In this document: piece by piece, positions 1-10,442 of the stretch
How positions within the stretch are numbered: position 1 is the first letter of the stretch
How the letters are laid out: every line of letters begins with the position of its first letter
DNA from: Muscardinus avellanarius
Taxonomy: Eukaryota; Chordata; Mammalia; Rodentia; Gliridae
Assembly (NCBI GenBank): GCA_963383645.1
Contig: OY726561.1
Span: 141,257,441-141,321,440 of the forward strand
Reading direction: 5' to 3'
Length of the DNA stretch: 64,000 nt
Program-made: the position numbers and the translations under genes
Notes under the pieces: generated by a model
What the model was told of the DNA's origin: nothing
Seen by the model: only the letters and a program-made list of their open reading frames with translations
Databases searched by the model: none

Positions 1-485
1 GTGTTGGCACCTCCTTACCACCCTCCCTTTCCTGCCTTGTGCTAGTTTCTGGATGGGGGCTGCTGCCGAGGGGGTGAGGAGCTCAGCCAGCCCCTGAGCC
101 AGCTGTGGGCAGCAGGCAGGGCAGCTGTGCTGATGCCTCCCTCTGGGCAGGTGTGGCTGGCCATCTTTCACGCAGAGTTACGTAAGCTTGAGTCAACTGG
201 GGCTTAGAGCCGTTCATTGTGGCTATTTTTAAGCTGCAACACATCACAGCAGAGGGGTCACTGCACTGCCGGCTTGCAGGGAAGGTTGTTTAAACATCTG
301 TTATTTAAATTTCCCTGTGCCTCAGAGCCCAGAAGCCACATCCTCTTGGCACTCCTGGGTCCTGTCTTCCACATCCCAGGGAGGGGCGCATGGTCCCTGC
401 TCATAGGTCCCTCAGGGCCTCTCTGCCTGGCTGTCTTCCTCTGAGGCCAGGAAACAAAAGCTACCAGCTCCTTTTATTTCTTAGG
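1..485. other. Non-coding single-copy DNA with a MEF2-type site
   Basis: No exon or repeat is recognisable. The sequence CTATTTTTAA at 223-232 fits the MEF2 consensus YTAWWWWTAR. In human this side would face MST1R, but I see no MST1R coding sequence here. Confidence 0.4.
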
Positions 486-890
486 GGGAGGTATGCAGGA
501 TGGAACCTCGGGGCATTCGACCTCCAGGCTACACCCCTTGCCCCCAGCCCTAATTTTTTTTTCTTGTAGTACCGGGGATGGAACCCAGGGACATTCTACC
601 TCCGAGCAATACCCCAGCCCTATGTTTTATTCTTTGTTTGGAAACAGGGTCTCACTGAGTTGCAGAGGGCCTCACTAAGTAGCTGAGGCTCCTCGGAACC
701 ATGATCCTCCAGTCTCAGCCTCCCGAGTGCTGGGGTGACAAGTGCGCCCCCACGCCCGGCCCCAGCCCTATTTTCTGTTGTGAAGCAGGGCCTCACTACT
801 TCCTATTGTGAACCCGTCTCAAACCAGGGATCTTCCTGCCTCAGCCCTCAAGTACCGGGATTCCAGGCGTGTGCCACCGCGCCGGGCAGG
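486..890 (-). repeat. B1-dID SINE cluster, antisense
   Basis: An ID arm (486-545) is followed by a nearly complete antisense B1-dID at about 560-765, from the 'ggatggaacccaggg' ID arm to 'cacgcccggc' at the B1 head. A truncated B1 fragment runs on to about 890. Confidence 0.8.
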
Positions 891-2526
891 TGCTAGCTCC
901 TTTGCAACATGGTTCTGTCCCTTGGAATGGGGGTATCCTGGCCAGGAGAAACAGCAGGCGGCAGGACGCCGAGGGCTCATGGGTGACCTGGCAGCTGCAG
1001 GAGCGCAAGGCACACAGCACCGGGCTCAGATCTGGGAGACCGAGCCACGTTCCTCCCTCCTTGGGACCTTTCTTTCCCGTCAGCACTGAGAGAGGCTTGG
1101 GGCACGCAATCCTCTTGGGCCTTCCCAGAGCCCTGCCTTTGTGTGGGCTGTCTTCCCGCTGGGATGCCTTCCCTCCACACACCCGCCTGGGTGCTGAGCC
1201 CCTGGCCGGCGGGCGGGGCGCACCTCTGGGCAGAGGGCCTCAGGTCCTGAGCCACTGTCAAGTGGATGCTATTCAGTGGCCCTCGGTTTTTGGAGACGTC
1301 CGAAGTCTTCGCAGGGCAGAGTGGAAGGCAAGTGGCCTGGAAGGGACTTGCCAGAGAGCTGCCTCCGGGGAGCACGAGGGAGCGGAGCACGGGTCTGTGC
1401 TGGAGGAACAGGCCCAGGTACTCCGCTGGCCATGGAGCTCCTGGGGGGGCGGGGGCGCAACCTTCGTTGCCTCTCTCTGCCTCCCTGCCCTTACCAGGAG
1501 CAAAGCCAGGGCCTGGGCCTCCTAGACAAGCATCCTACCACCATGCTATGTCGCCAGCCCTTTTAAATAGTATTTTATTTTGAGAAAGGATCTCGAAGTT
1601 GCTAAGGCTGGCCTCCAACATGCAATCCTCCTGGCTCAGCCTCCCAAGTGGCTGGGATCATCGGCTGGAGCCGAGGTGCCTGCCCGTAGCTCTCCCTCCA
1701 GGCCCTTCCTTCCCTCTCCTCCCCATCCCCAAGGCCTTCTAGGTGACAGGGCTTGGGAGGACTTCCTAGGGTACTTAGACTCTCCCCAGGGGGTGGGGGT
1801 TTCTGCCAAGCCCGGGGTCAAGGTGAAACTTGGGGTCAGGCCATGCCAGGCTGGCCCTCACGGGGAGACTCCCTCCCACTCCTCCCTGCCACCCCCTCCC
1901 CACCACCTAGCCCTCAGCCTGGGGAATGGGCTCAGCCTGGGGGAGGGGCCCTCTAGGTTGCTGTGGCAACACATGGGCCCTCCTCACTTCCTAGAATCAG
2001 AAATAGAATTGGACGCCCTTCTTCCTGTTGAAAGACTATTTAAAAACAAGTGGGGGGAGGGCACAGGACACTCTCCCCCCACCCGGCGGGAGCCTCTGGA
2101 CCTGCCCTGCCGCTCCTCCCCCACTGCATGAGATGGGAATGGGCTTTGGCCAGCCAAGGAGCCTAAGTCCTAGGACTCAGCCTGACCCGAGAGGTGTACA
2201 GCTGGCCTGTCTTCAGCACTACCGGGCCCCTGGGAGGTCACTGGCTTAGTGACGCCAATAAGGACAGTGGCCATCCCAGGCTGAGCTACCTGCCACCTCT
2301 GTGGAGGAGGAGCAGGTCCACGCAGGGCAGGGCTTGGGTGTGGGCTTGGGCCGCAGTGCCTGCAGGGAGCATGCTGGATCCCCTCCAGAAGGACCCATGC
2401 CTGCATGATTTGGGCATGGTGCCCAGGCACACCGCCGGACTTCCCACGTGGGTCCAGACCTGGTGGTCTAGCTTCAGGTTGGCTTTACTATATACTACTA
2501 AAGACAGGCCTCTCCGCTGCCCCAAC
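891..2526. other. Mostly single-copy non-coding DNA with a B1 fragment and an X-box-like site
   Basis: Open frames here lack splice context and domains. An antisense B1 fragment lies at about 1560-1668. At 1957-1970 GTTGCTGTGGCAAC has two intact RFX half-sites. No gene is supported. Confidence 0.5.
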
Positions 2527-3945
2527 TTTTTTTTTTTTTTGTGATTGATACTGGGGATTGAACACGGGATGGTCTACCACTGAGCTATATTAAACTGGCC
2601 CGTTTATTTATTTATTTATTTTTGCGGTACTGGGGATGAAACCCAGGGGCATTCTACCTCCAAGCTACACCCCCAGCCCAATTTTTTATTCTTTATTTTG
2701 AAACAGGGTCTCTCTAAGTTGCAGAAGGCCTTACTAAGTAACTGAGGCTGGCTGTGAACCCGTGATCCTCCTGTCTCAGCCTCCCAAGTACTGGGATTAC
2801 AAGTATGCACCACCATGGCCAGCTCCTTTTAATTTATTTTGGTGGTACCGGGGATTGAGCCCTGGGCATTCTACCTCTGAGCTCTACTCCCAGCCCTATT
2901 TTATTTTTTTATTTTGAAATAAGGTCTTGCTAAGTTGTAGAGGCTGACCATGACTCAGAAAGGCGGCAGAGCCCAAGGGTCTGTGGTGTGACATGCACTC
3001 AGGTACTTGTAAAATACTATCGACTTCTTGTAAAATGCTCTAAACCTCCGCTCTTCCTGTCTCAACCTCCCAAGTACCAGAATTACAGGTGCGCTCCTCT
3101 ATGCCCCACACCTGGCTTTTTTTTTTTTTTTTTGAGATAGGGTCTCACTAAGTTGCTCCACTTGCAATCTTCCTGTCTCATCCTCCAGAGTCCTGGGGTT
3201 ACAGGTATGTACCACTGCATCCGGTTCTCTCCCCTTTCTAGTTTGCTTTTGTTTTCTGTGATAAAGGTACAATAGAGTCGGGCGTGGTGGCACACCTTTA
3301 ATCTCAGTACCGGGGAGACAGAGACATAAGGATCACAGGTTCAAAGCCAGTCTTGGCAATGTAGAAACCCAGTGAGACCTTGTTTCCAAATAAAGAAATA
3401 AAAAAAAATCAAGCTGGGCGTGGTGGCACATGCTTGTAATCCCAGCATTTGGGAGGCTGAGACAGGAGGTTCACGGTTCACAGACAACCTCAGCTACTTA
3501 GTGAGGCCCTGTGCAACTCAGTGAGACCCTGTTTCCAAATAAAGAATTAAAAATAGGGCTGGGGGTATAGCTCAGAGGTAAAATGCCTCTGGGTTCAATG
3601 CCCAGTACTGCAAAAAAAAAAAAAAAAAAAAAAATCAAGCTGGAGCCAGGTATGGTGGCATACATTTTGCAATCCCAATACTTGGGAGGCTGAGACAGGA
3701 AGATTGTGCAGGTTTGTAGCCAGCCTCATCTACTTAGTGAGGCTCTCAGCAACTTAGTGAGACCCTGTTTCCAAATAAAATATAAAATAGGTCTGGGAGT
3801 GTATCCCAGAGGTAGAATGCTCTTGGGTTCCATCCCCAGTGCCACAAAAAAAAAATAAATAAATAAAAGAAAAGAAAATAAAATCAAGCTGGGGGTGTAG
3901 CTTGGAGAGTGGAATGCTCCTAAGGTTCGGTCCCCAGTGCCAAAT
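2527..3945. repeat. SINE cluster, antisense then sense
   Basis: Antisense B1-dID copies fill 2527-3235, one with its ID and B1 parts separated by other sequence. Sense copies follow at about 3273-3410, 3415-3622 (with poly-A tail) and 3640-3850. A lone ID arm sits at about 3890-3945. Confidence 0.85.
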
Positions 3946-5722
3946 AACGAAGGTCCGATAGTAGCCAGCTCATTTGAGCGCTGTGAGGCTGGGTCACGTG
4001 CTCGCCACCATTCACCAGCATAGAAGGACCCCATCACTCAGACTGCATGAAATCCCTTTTTCTTTTCTATTTCCTTTCTTATTTCTTATGCAGGTCAGCA
4101 GTAAAATCCGACCAGCCGGGAGCCAGGCAGTTTCCCGGCCCGGCTGCCAGTCACAGTATCGGTCATTGTTATTATTGCATACGCTGTGCACGCCGTCTGC
4201 TTCGGGTAGAAAGACCTGCTCTGTCCTGCCTGCTTCCCAGGACCCTCTTCTTGGGCCAGGCCCTCGGCTGGCTCTGGGCTCTGCTAGCAGCCCTCAGGCC
4301 AGGGGCTCAGGAAGGCCCCCGGCATGTGGTAGAGGACGGCTCAGTGGGCAGACAGGTGGGCGTCTCGGGGCCTCCCATGCCGCACAGGCAGAGGGGAGGC
4401 TGTCATTCACATCGATGCCACCAAAGGAAACAACTGCAGCGACTCGCTTGCTCGGGCCAAGCATCTAGTATTTTACAAGTGCACGCGCACACGACAGGGT
4501 ACAGACCCATGGGCTCTGCCACCTCTCTGGGTCAGAGCATGGGGCAAGCAGCTGGGCTCTCCCAGTGCCAGGTCCTCTGTCCCCGTTCTTGGGAGAAGGC
4601 TGCACTGGGGGAGGGGAAAGGCCCGAGGCCCAGCTGAGTCAGGCTTAGCCGCTGCGGCCTGAGGGCGTGGGGTCAGAGAGGTGCCAGGCAGCCTCAGTCC
4701 CTGGTCACACAGCCTCACACCCCACGGCCGACTGTAAACACTATTTTTAACCTCTGTGAAAACACACTGCCTCAGAGGACAAGCTGACAGCCGTGTTCTC
4801 AGGAGCCTGTTTCCTGGGAGGCAAGACTGAGGTCTGGTGGGCCCTGGAAGGAGGTCCAGGGCTCAGGAGGAGGAGGGCCCGTCCCCGCCCCACTTCCAAG
4901 CCCCCAGGCCCAGGATTCCCCGCCCCCTTTTGCTTTCTCATCTAGGGAGTGGCAGGTGGACCTGCCCAGCTGTTGTGGCCACTGACATTTCCCACCCAGC
5001 CTGTACCCCGGCCTATCTCCACTTGTCCTTCCTGTGCAGACAGCCCACGTGCTCAGTCCTGCACCTGAGTGCCTGCCGCGAGCCTGGCCCGGTGCTCGAT
5101 GTGTCCCCGCCAAGCCCCAGCTTACAACTGCTGCTCAGCAGACCCTGTGGCCGCCGTGCCCTAGCCCGTGCCTCATGCCTGCCCCCCCAAGGTAAAGCAG
5201 ACCCAGCACAGCAGGCGGAGGACATTCTGGAGCCTGAGTGGAGGCCCTGCCCCCACCCTGCCACCCCCATCCCCACCCCTGCGGATACTGGTCCTGGGCT
5301 TCGGGGACATGTGGCTCTGGGGAGGGGGCTCTATGAGGCACAGGCAGAGGAGAACCATCTGGAGCAGAGAGACTGCCAAGGAGTTGCTGTCCCTGGAGCG
5401 GGAGCTGGGAAGCAGGGAGGGAGCTTGGGTGGAGCCTGGGCCCCACAGCCTCTTCAGTCTCCTAGGACTAAGTGCTGAAGGGCCTGGGGCCAGGCCTCCC
5501 CCGAGTCTGCCCTCTTTATGCTGGCCCACCTGGGCACTGCCTGACTCGGGCTGTCCTGGGCCTGAGTGGTCACTGCTGGTCAGGGGAGCGGAGGCTGGCC
5601 GTAGGTAGCCAACTTTACGGAGGCTTCTCTCCCTCCCAGGGCCTCCCCCTTCTCCTCAGGGGTGGGGCCCCTGACTTCCTACAGGGTCACCTTCCAGGTC
5701 ACTGGGGGCTGTGATGTGTGGA
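3946..5722. other. Single-copy DNA upstream of ACTL11
   Basis: This stretch is GC-rich and repeat-free with no recognisable coding exon. It is the likely home of ACTL11 regulatory DNA or an untranslated exon, because a splice-acceptor-like tract ends at 5660. Confidence 0.4.
4733..4750 (+). promoter_or_regulatory. Abutting forkhead and MEF2 motifs
   Basis: TGTAAACA (4733-4740) is a core forkhead site and is followed directly by CTATTTTTAA (4741-4750), a perfect MEF2 consensus. This is motif evidence only. Confidence 0.35.
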
Positions 5723-5736
5723 GTTGCCATGGTAAT
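5723..5736 (+). promoter_or_regulatory. RFX X-box upstream of ACTL11 start
   Basis: GTTGCCATGGTAAT is a near-perfect RFX X-box (GTTGCCATGGYAAC) lying 40 bp before the ACTL11 start codon. RFX2 and related factors drive spermatid and ciliary genes through this motif, which suits a sperm-lineage actin. Binding is inferred. Confidence 0.6.
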
Positions 5737-5775
5737 GAGGTGGGGGAAGGGCACCCTAGGGCATGGAGCAGGGCT

Positions 5776-8700
5776 ATGGAAGCCACCAAGAAGGTGGGGG
5801 GCCCTGATCCATCGGGCCCCCAAGGCCACCCCTCAGCTGGCAGCCAGCAGCTGGGGGGTGGCTTCAGAGGGTCGCAGGGACCTTGGATACGCTCAGGATC
5901 CCTATACTTCAAGCAGGGGTTGTCATCGTCCCCCGAGGTCATCATTGATGGGGTCTACGTCCCCGCCTCCCAGGGCCGCATCTCTGAGCCCATTCACCAG
6001 CTTCTCCAGGACCCCGCTCCGGTTAGCGCCCCATGCCCCTATGGGCAGGCCTCCCAGGATGCCCCAAGATACTCCTCGACTGGCCTGCTGACAAGCCCCA
6101 CCATGAGAGCCCAACAGCACCTCGTCATGGACAACGGGACCCTGCACTTACCAGTGTATGCGTGCAGCCACAGCCCCGGCGACCATGGGCCTGACCATCC
6201 CCGGCTTCAGGTGCTGATCGGGAGGGAGGTCAAGGCTCCAGCCAAAGTTCTGGTAGGCTGGGGCAAAGGGCCCGGCAACACTGACCAGATGGCCCCCACG
6301 GGCACCAGAAAGAGTCGGTGGGTCCCCTACTTTCTCCCGGGAGAAGTTGGCACAGCTGAAGGCCAAGGGCCTCTTCTGGTCCCGGTTCAGGCTCCAGCCC
6401 AAGATCAGGGCCCAGGTCTGGCTCAGGCTCCCACCGTAGCTACATCGTCTTTGCCGGCCCCGGTCCCTCCAACACCTGGTCAGGTTGCTACTCCAGCTGT
6501 GGATGCGACCCCAAAGCCTGCCGCGGCTGAACCCTGTGCCCACGCCCTCGACCACCCGACGGACAGCACAGCAGTCACCAAAGGCCTGTCTGAAGACCTC
6601 CTCCTCAGGAAGTGCGGGATGCAGTGCTCAGTCCTCCTGGAGGCTCCCACACCTGCCGCCTCCAGCCAGGACAAAGCCCACCCTGAAGAGAAGCCTCCTA
6701 CCCCAGCACCTGCTCCGGAAGCAGTCCCAGACCACGAGCAGGAGGCTGGCAGGAGAAAGGGGCCACTTGAGCAGCTCCTGGCCCACGCCTCCAGCCCAGA
6801 CAGCCCCACACCAGGCCCGGAACCCCCAGATCCTCTCACGTCCGAGAACACCAAGCACAACATCTGCAGCTCGGAGCCGGACAAGCAGTCTCCCAGTGGC
6901 ACCGACAGCAGCTACTCCGGCGCAGCGCCGCCTGCCTACCAAGTCAGCGGCCACAAGCAGGCGGAACCCCAGACTCCCAGGGAAGCCATGCTCATCTCCC
7001 CAGGTGCCGCAACCTGCCAGCTCCAGGACAGTCTGGAAGACCGGGTGCTGGTGTTTGATGTGGCCACCGGCAAGAGCAGAATGGGGCTGCTGTGCCACGA
7101 CCCTACGGGCTCACGGGCGGTGCTGGTAGGCTTCATGTCCAGTCGGCCGCTGGCCAGGCCCATGTTGTCCTCTACCAGCAACCACTCCAGCTTCTGGTCC
7201 ACCACACCCATGCTGTCCAGCCCCGTGCCCTCCAGCCTCTCATCCGGCAGCTACCGAGAGGTGGCCCTGCTTCCCAAGGAGGCCAGGCTCAACCTGGAGT
7301 CACGGGACACCCCTGGTACCGGGACACCCGTGAAGGTTGGGATGTTCACTGGGCCTGTCCCACTGGGGACACCCCTCCAGTTTGGAGAGCGGCTACAACC
7401 CCAGGTTCCTGACCCCAGCTTGTCCAAGCCTGATGCTGAGAAAGATGAATACAGCAATACCATCTGGGTGCTGGAGCCCTCCATGATGCCAGATGCCCCC
7501 GCGGCCCAGCCCAAGAAACTGAAGTGGATGAACTCAGAGCCCGCTATACCCACTGACATCCCGGCAGTGCCCAGGCCGCTCCTCCAGAGGGACGCCGCTG
7601 CTGCTCACCCTGATGACCCTCAGACCAAGGACGCTGGGCAAGTCCCCCTCGCTGGCCAGACCCTCCTCAGTGGACAGAACCTCCTTCCTAGACAGCTGCC
7701 TCTCTCTGAGCTGGGCTCCCTAGCTGGGCAGCCTGTCTCTACCATGCAGCCCCTGCTCCCCGGCGGGCCCCCTCTCACTGTGCTGGCCTCTCCGGTCAGA
7801 CAGCTTTCCTTCACCAGGCAGGCGTCCTTTGTCAGGAAGCTCCCCCCAACCAAAGAGCCCTGCCTCTCTAGAGGGCCGGTCACCTTGGGGGAGCGCGAGC
7901 AGGCTCCACAGGACGCCGAGCCCCCGGGCCCGCCCGCCCACGTGGGGGTGGGGGTGCTTCGTGTGCCACTGGCCCCCGAGGAGACCTGTATCTCTCTGAA
8001 TACAGACAAGGTTGGTATCGGTCATGCCCAGGGCTCCGGCCTGCCCCGGTTCTTGTCCTGGCCCCCTGGCGGCCCTCCTGGGATCCACGAAGAACGCCTT
8101 TCTCTGGTCACGTTAGGCGCACCTGGCACCGGCCACAGGCTCCTGCCCGTGGCCATGGTGGGCCCCGAGTCCCAGAGCAGGCAGCAGTTCAGGCTGGCAC
8201 CTGAGGACCTTCCCCGCTCGTCGGTGGTGGCGCACTTCGGCCTGCTCCGGGGGGCCTGCTACGAGGTGATGTCCACTGTGGATGCCCTGCCGGGGCGGTC
8301 ACCAGTACTCCACCGCCGTGCATCAGGCCCCTGCCAGAACATGGCAGCGGTAGTGATCGACACGGGCACGGGCTTCACCAAGTGGGGCCTGGCTGGAGAG
8401 GACCACATCCTGGGCGTGGTGCCCTCCCAAGTCCAGCTGCTGCAGCACCCGGCCCAGGGCCAACCCCGGTACGCAGTGCCCGAAAACCAGGAGGGGTCCT
8501 TCCCGGTGCTGAACCGAGGTGTGGTCTCCGACTGGGACGCGCTGGAGGTGCTGTGGCAGCACCTGTTCTACTGCAGGCTGGGGGTGCAGCCTGAGGAGCT
8601 GGCGGTGCTCGTGGCCGACTCCCCCATCTCACCACGAACCAACCGAGAAAAGGTAGCGGAAATTCTCTTTGAGCGTTTCCACGTGCCGGCCATGCAGACG

Positions 8701-9387
8701 GTGCACCAGGCCCTGCTGACCCTCTATGCTTACGGGCGGACAACGGGGCTGGTGCTGGGCAGCGGCCATGGCACCTCCTATGTGGCACCCATCCTCACCG
8801 GGGACCTGGCGCCCCTCGACACCTACCGGCTGGATGTGGCTGGCACGGACCTCACCAACTACCTGGCTCAGCTGCTGCAGGTCAGTGGCCACTCGCCGCC
8901 CAAGGCAGGGCTGCTGAACCAGATTAAAGAGGCTTGCTGCTATGTGGCCATGGACACGGCGGTGGAGATGGCCCGCGCCCAGGCCCGGCTAGACTTCGTG
9001 CTCCCGGATAAGCAGGTCATCACGCTGGGCCCCGAGCGCTTCAGCTGCCCGGAAGCTCTCTTCCAGCCCAGTCTGCTAGGCCTCAACCAGCCGGGCCTCC
9101 CACAGCTGGCCCTGCTGAGCATCAGCAGGCTAGAGGCCAAGCAGCAGGAGCAGCTGCTGGCCAATGTAGTGCTGGACGGCGGCAGCACCCTGCTGAGCGG
9201 GTTCCCCGAGCGCCTGCAGCAGGAGCTGGGCCCCGGAGCCACCGTGCTGGGCTCCCCCCACCGTGCGGTTGCTGCCTGGCTTGGGGGCTCCATCATGGCC
9301 TGCCGGGCCTCCTTCCAGAGCCTGTGGCTCAGCCGCCATGAGTACGAGGAGGAGGGCCCGTGGGCTATCTACAAATACCAGTTGTGA
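5776..9387 (+). CDS. ACTL11: Actin-like protein 11 (ACTL11), intact single-exon coding region
   Basis: The open frame is 1203 residues from the first in-frame ATG at 5776, which has G at -3 and G at +4. The frame is open upstream of it but has no earlier ATG. Residues 1 to about 855 are low-complexity, rich in Pro, Ser and Gln, with no domain I recognise. From about residue 856 (MAAVVIDTGTGFTKWGLAG) the protein is a diverged actin of about 348 residues. It keeps the first phosphate loop (DTGTG), an adenosine-loop match (GGSTLLSGF) and an actin-like end (WAIYKYQL). The second phosphate loop, DSGDGVTH in actin, reads GSGHGTSY, so the catalytic Asp and His are gone and ATP hydrolysis is doubtful. 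The identification rests on the fusion architecture and on its place beside CAMKV, where mouse has Actl11 and human has the pseudogene ACTL11P. Mouse Actl11 is regarded as testis-enriched (from memory). A 5' untranslated exon is possible, since a pyrimidine tract with AG ends at 5660. Confidence 0.88.
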   Translation: MEATKKVGGPDPSGPQGHPSAGSQQLGGGFRGSQGPWIRSGSLYFKQGLSSSPEVIIDGVYVPASQGRISEPIHQLLQDPAPVSAPCPYGQASQDAPRYSSTGLLTSPTMRAQQHLVMDNGTLHLPVYACSHSPGDHGPDHPRLQVLIGREVKAPAKVLVGWGKGPGNTDQMAPTGTRKSRWVPYFLPGEVGTAEGQGPLLVPVQAPAQDQGPGLAQAPTVATSSLPAPVPPTPGQVATPAVDATPKPAAAEPCAHALDHPTDSTAVTKGLSEDLLLRKCGMQCSVLLEAPTPAASSQDKAHPEEKPPTPAPAPEAVPDHEQEAGRRKGPLEQLLAHASSPDSPTPGPEPPDPLTSENTKHNICSSEPDKQSPSGTDSSYSGAAPPAYQVSGHKQAEPQTPREAMLISPGAATCQLQDSLEDRVLVFDVATGKSRMGLLCHDPTGSRAVLVGFMSSRPLARPMLSSTSNHSSFWSTTPMLSSPVPSSLSSGSYREVALLPKEARLNLESRDTPGTGTPVKVGMFTGPVPLGTPLQFGERLQPQVPDPSLSKPDAEKDEYSNTIWVLEPSMMPDAPAAQPKKLKWMNSEPAIPTDIPAVPRPLLQRDAAAAHPDDPQTKDAGQVPLAGQTLLSGQNLLPRQLPLSELGSLAGQPVSTMQPLLPGGPPLTVLASPVRQLSFTRQASFVRKLPPTKEPCLSRGPVTLGEREQAPQDAEPPGPPAHVGVGVLRVPLAPEETCISLNTDKVGIGHAQGSGLPRFLSWPPGGPPGIHEERLSLVTLGAPGTGHRLLPVAMVGPESQSRQQFRLAPEDLPRSSVVAHFGLLRGACYEVMSTVDALPGRSPVLHRRASGPCQNMAAVVIDTGTGFTKWGLAGEDHILGVVPSQVQLLQHPAQGQPRYAVPENQEGSFPVLNRGVVSDWDALEVLWQHLFYCRLGVQPEELAVLVADSPISPRTNREKVAEILFERFHVPAMQTVHQALLTLYAYGRTTGLVLGSGHGTSYVAPILTGDLAPLDTYRLDVAGTDLTNYLAQLLQVSGHSPPKAGLLNQIKEACCYVAMDTAVEMARAQARLDFVLPDKQVITLGPERFSCPEALFQPSLLGLNQPGLPQLALLSISRLEAKQQEQLLANVVLDGGSTLLSGFPERLQQELGPGATVLGSPHRAVAAWLGGSIMACRASFQSLWLSRHEYEEEGPWAIYKYQL

Positions 9388-9390
9388 GCA

Positions 9391-9396
9391 CATAAA
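9391..9396 (+). terminator. ACTL11 poly(A) signal, variant CATAAA
   Basis: CATAAA begins three bases after the ACTL11 stop codon. A GT-rich stretch follows at about 9419-9455, as expected for a cleavage site. CATAAA is a minor variant of AATAAA, and such variants are common in male germ-line transcripts. The predicted 3' UTR is only some 20-30 nt. No AATAAA is seen nearby. Confidence 0.5.
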
Positions 9397-10442
9397 GTTC
9401 CGGTTCTGCTTGCTTTCGGCGGTGTTGCATGTTTTGGGCAGAGGGTGGCGTGTGGATTGCAGGAGCTTGGGCTTGAGGTCAGGGAGGGGAACCCTGGCTC
9501 TCCACGGCACACCCCACCTCTGCCTCTGGGACCCCTGGGGCCCTGCCACCCTGCCCTTCCTCCAGGGCCCTGAGGCCGCGTGGCTGGGATCGGTGCTGGC
9601 TCAGCCTGACCTTTATTGCACCCCAAGGGCAGCCAGGAGAGTGGCTGCTGTGGGTTTTGCCCCGTTGCCCTGACAACAAGTGTAATTACCCTTGATTGCC
9701 AGCTAGTTACCATGGTAATTTCAAACATAATGTAATAACCCACACAGCCTGGAGTGAGTCATGAGGTGGGGGGTGGGAGGGCAGCCCCCTCCCCTAGCTC
9801 CCCTCCCCCAGCTGGGCCCTCTTCTGGGAGCTAAAGGCAGAGACACAGATAAGGGCTGAGATCACAGCTGAGCAGTGCCGAGGTGGCTGGGAGTGTGGGC
9901 ACTGACCCTAGGGAGGAACCCACTCGCTTCTCAGGGAGCTGGCCCAGAAACACTGGAACCTTCTAGACAAGCCTCGCTGGAGCTGCCGCATCAGCAGGGG
10001 CCTCTGCCAACCGGCCCGAGCATGAGGGCAGGGGTATTGCTTTGGTGCCCAGGACGGGCAGCGGAGGGCCGAGGAGCCTTGGGGCCTGCGTGGGGGCACA
10101 GCCCGAGTGGCGATGGAGGTGCTGCCTGCTTGGTGGGCTCTGGGTGTGGGGTTCACACCCGATCCTGCCCTTCTCACTGCCTAGTTTTTTGTGGGACCCA
10201 GGACCCTAAACTTGGGGCTCCCTTCTCCTCCCTTGCCTCCCACCGTGGGCAGCTCCAGGGCACACTTCTCCTTATGAGAGTTCCCACAGAGGCCTCCGGG
10301 CAATATCAATGCCAACGACCTCTGCTCTGTCTCAAACTCTGACCCAGGCTGAGGGCCTCCCACGGTCCCTGCAGCCAGGGGGAGCCGGAAGCGGGCCCTT
10401 CACCCTGTCTGGCTCAGAATAGGTGAATAGGGAGTGTTAAGA
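9397..10442. other. Intergenic single-copy DNA with clustered factor motifs
   Basis: The stretch from 9660 to 9860 holds two X-box-like motifs, an AP-1 site (TGAGTCAT at about 9755) and a GATA motif (AGATAAGG at about 9847). It resembles a compact enhancer. The remainder to 10442 shows no gene or repeat. Confidence 0.4.
9664..9719 (+). promoter_or_regulatory. Pair of RFX X-box-like motifs downstream of ACTL11
   Basis: GTTGCCCTGACAAC is at 9664-9677 and GTTACCATGGTAAT at 9706-9719. Both match the two-half-site RFX pattern GTNRCC-N-RGYAAC with few deviations. Confidence 0.4.

Noticed and set aside
1..485. 3' end of the upstream neighbour (MST1R)
   Set aside because: I could identify no MST1R coding exon, stop codon or poly(A) signal in this stretch.
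869..1525. 218-codon open frame near the start of the window
   Set aside because: It begins in a B1 SINE, has no domain, splice or homology support, and several overlapping frames are equally open.
5662..5775. Upstream extension of the ACTL11 frame
   Set aside because: The extension has no ATG. The first in-frame ATG is at 5776, and the X-box at 5723 suggests this is promoter or 5' UTR.
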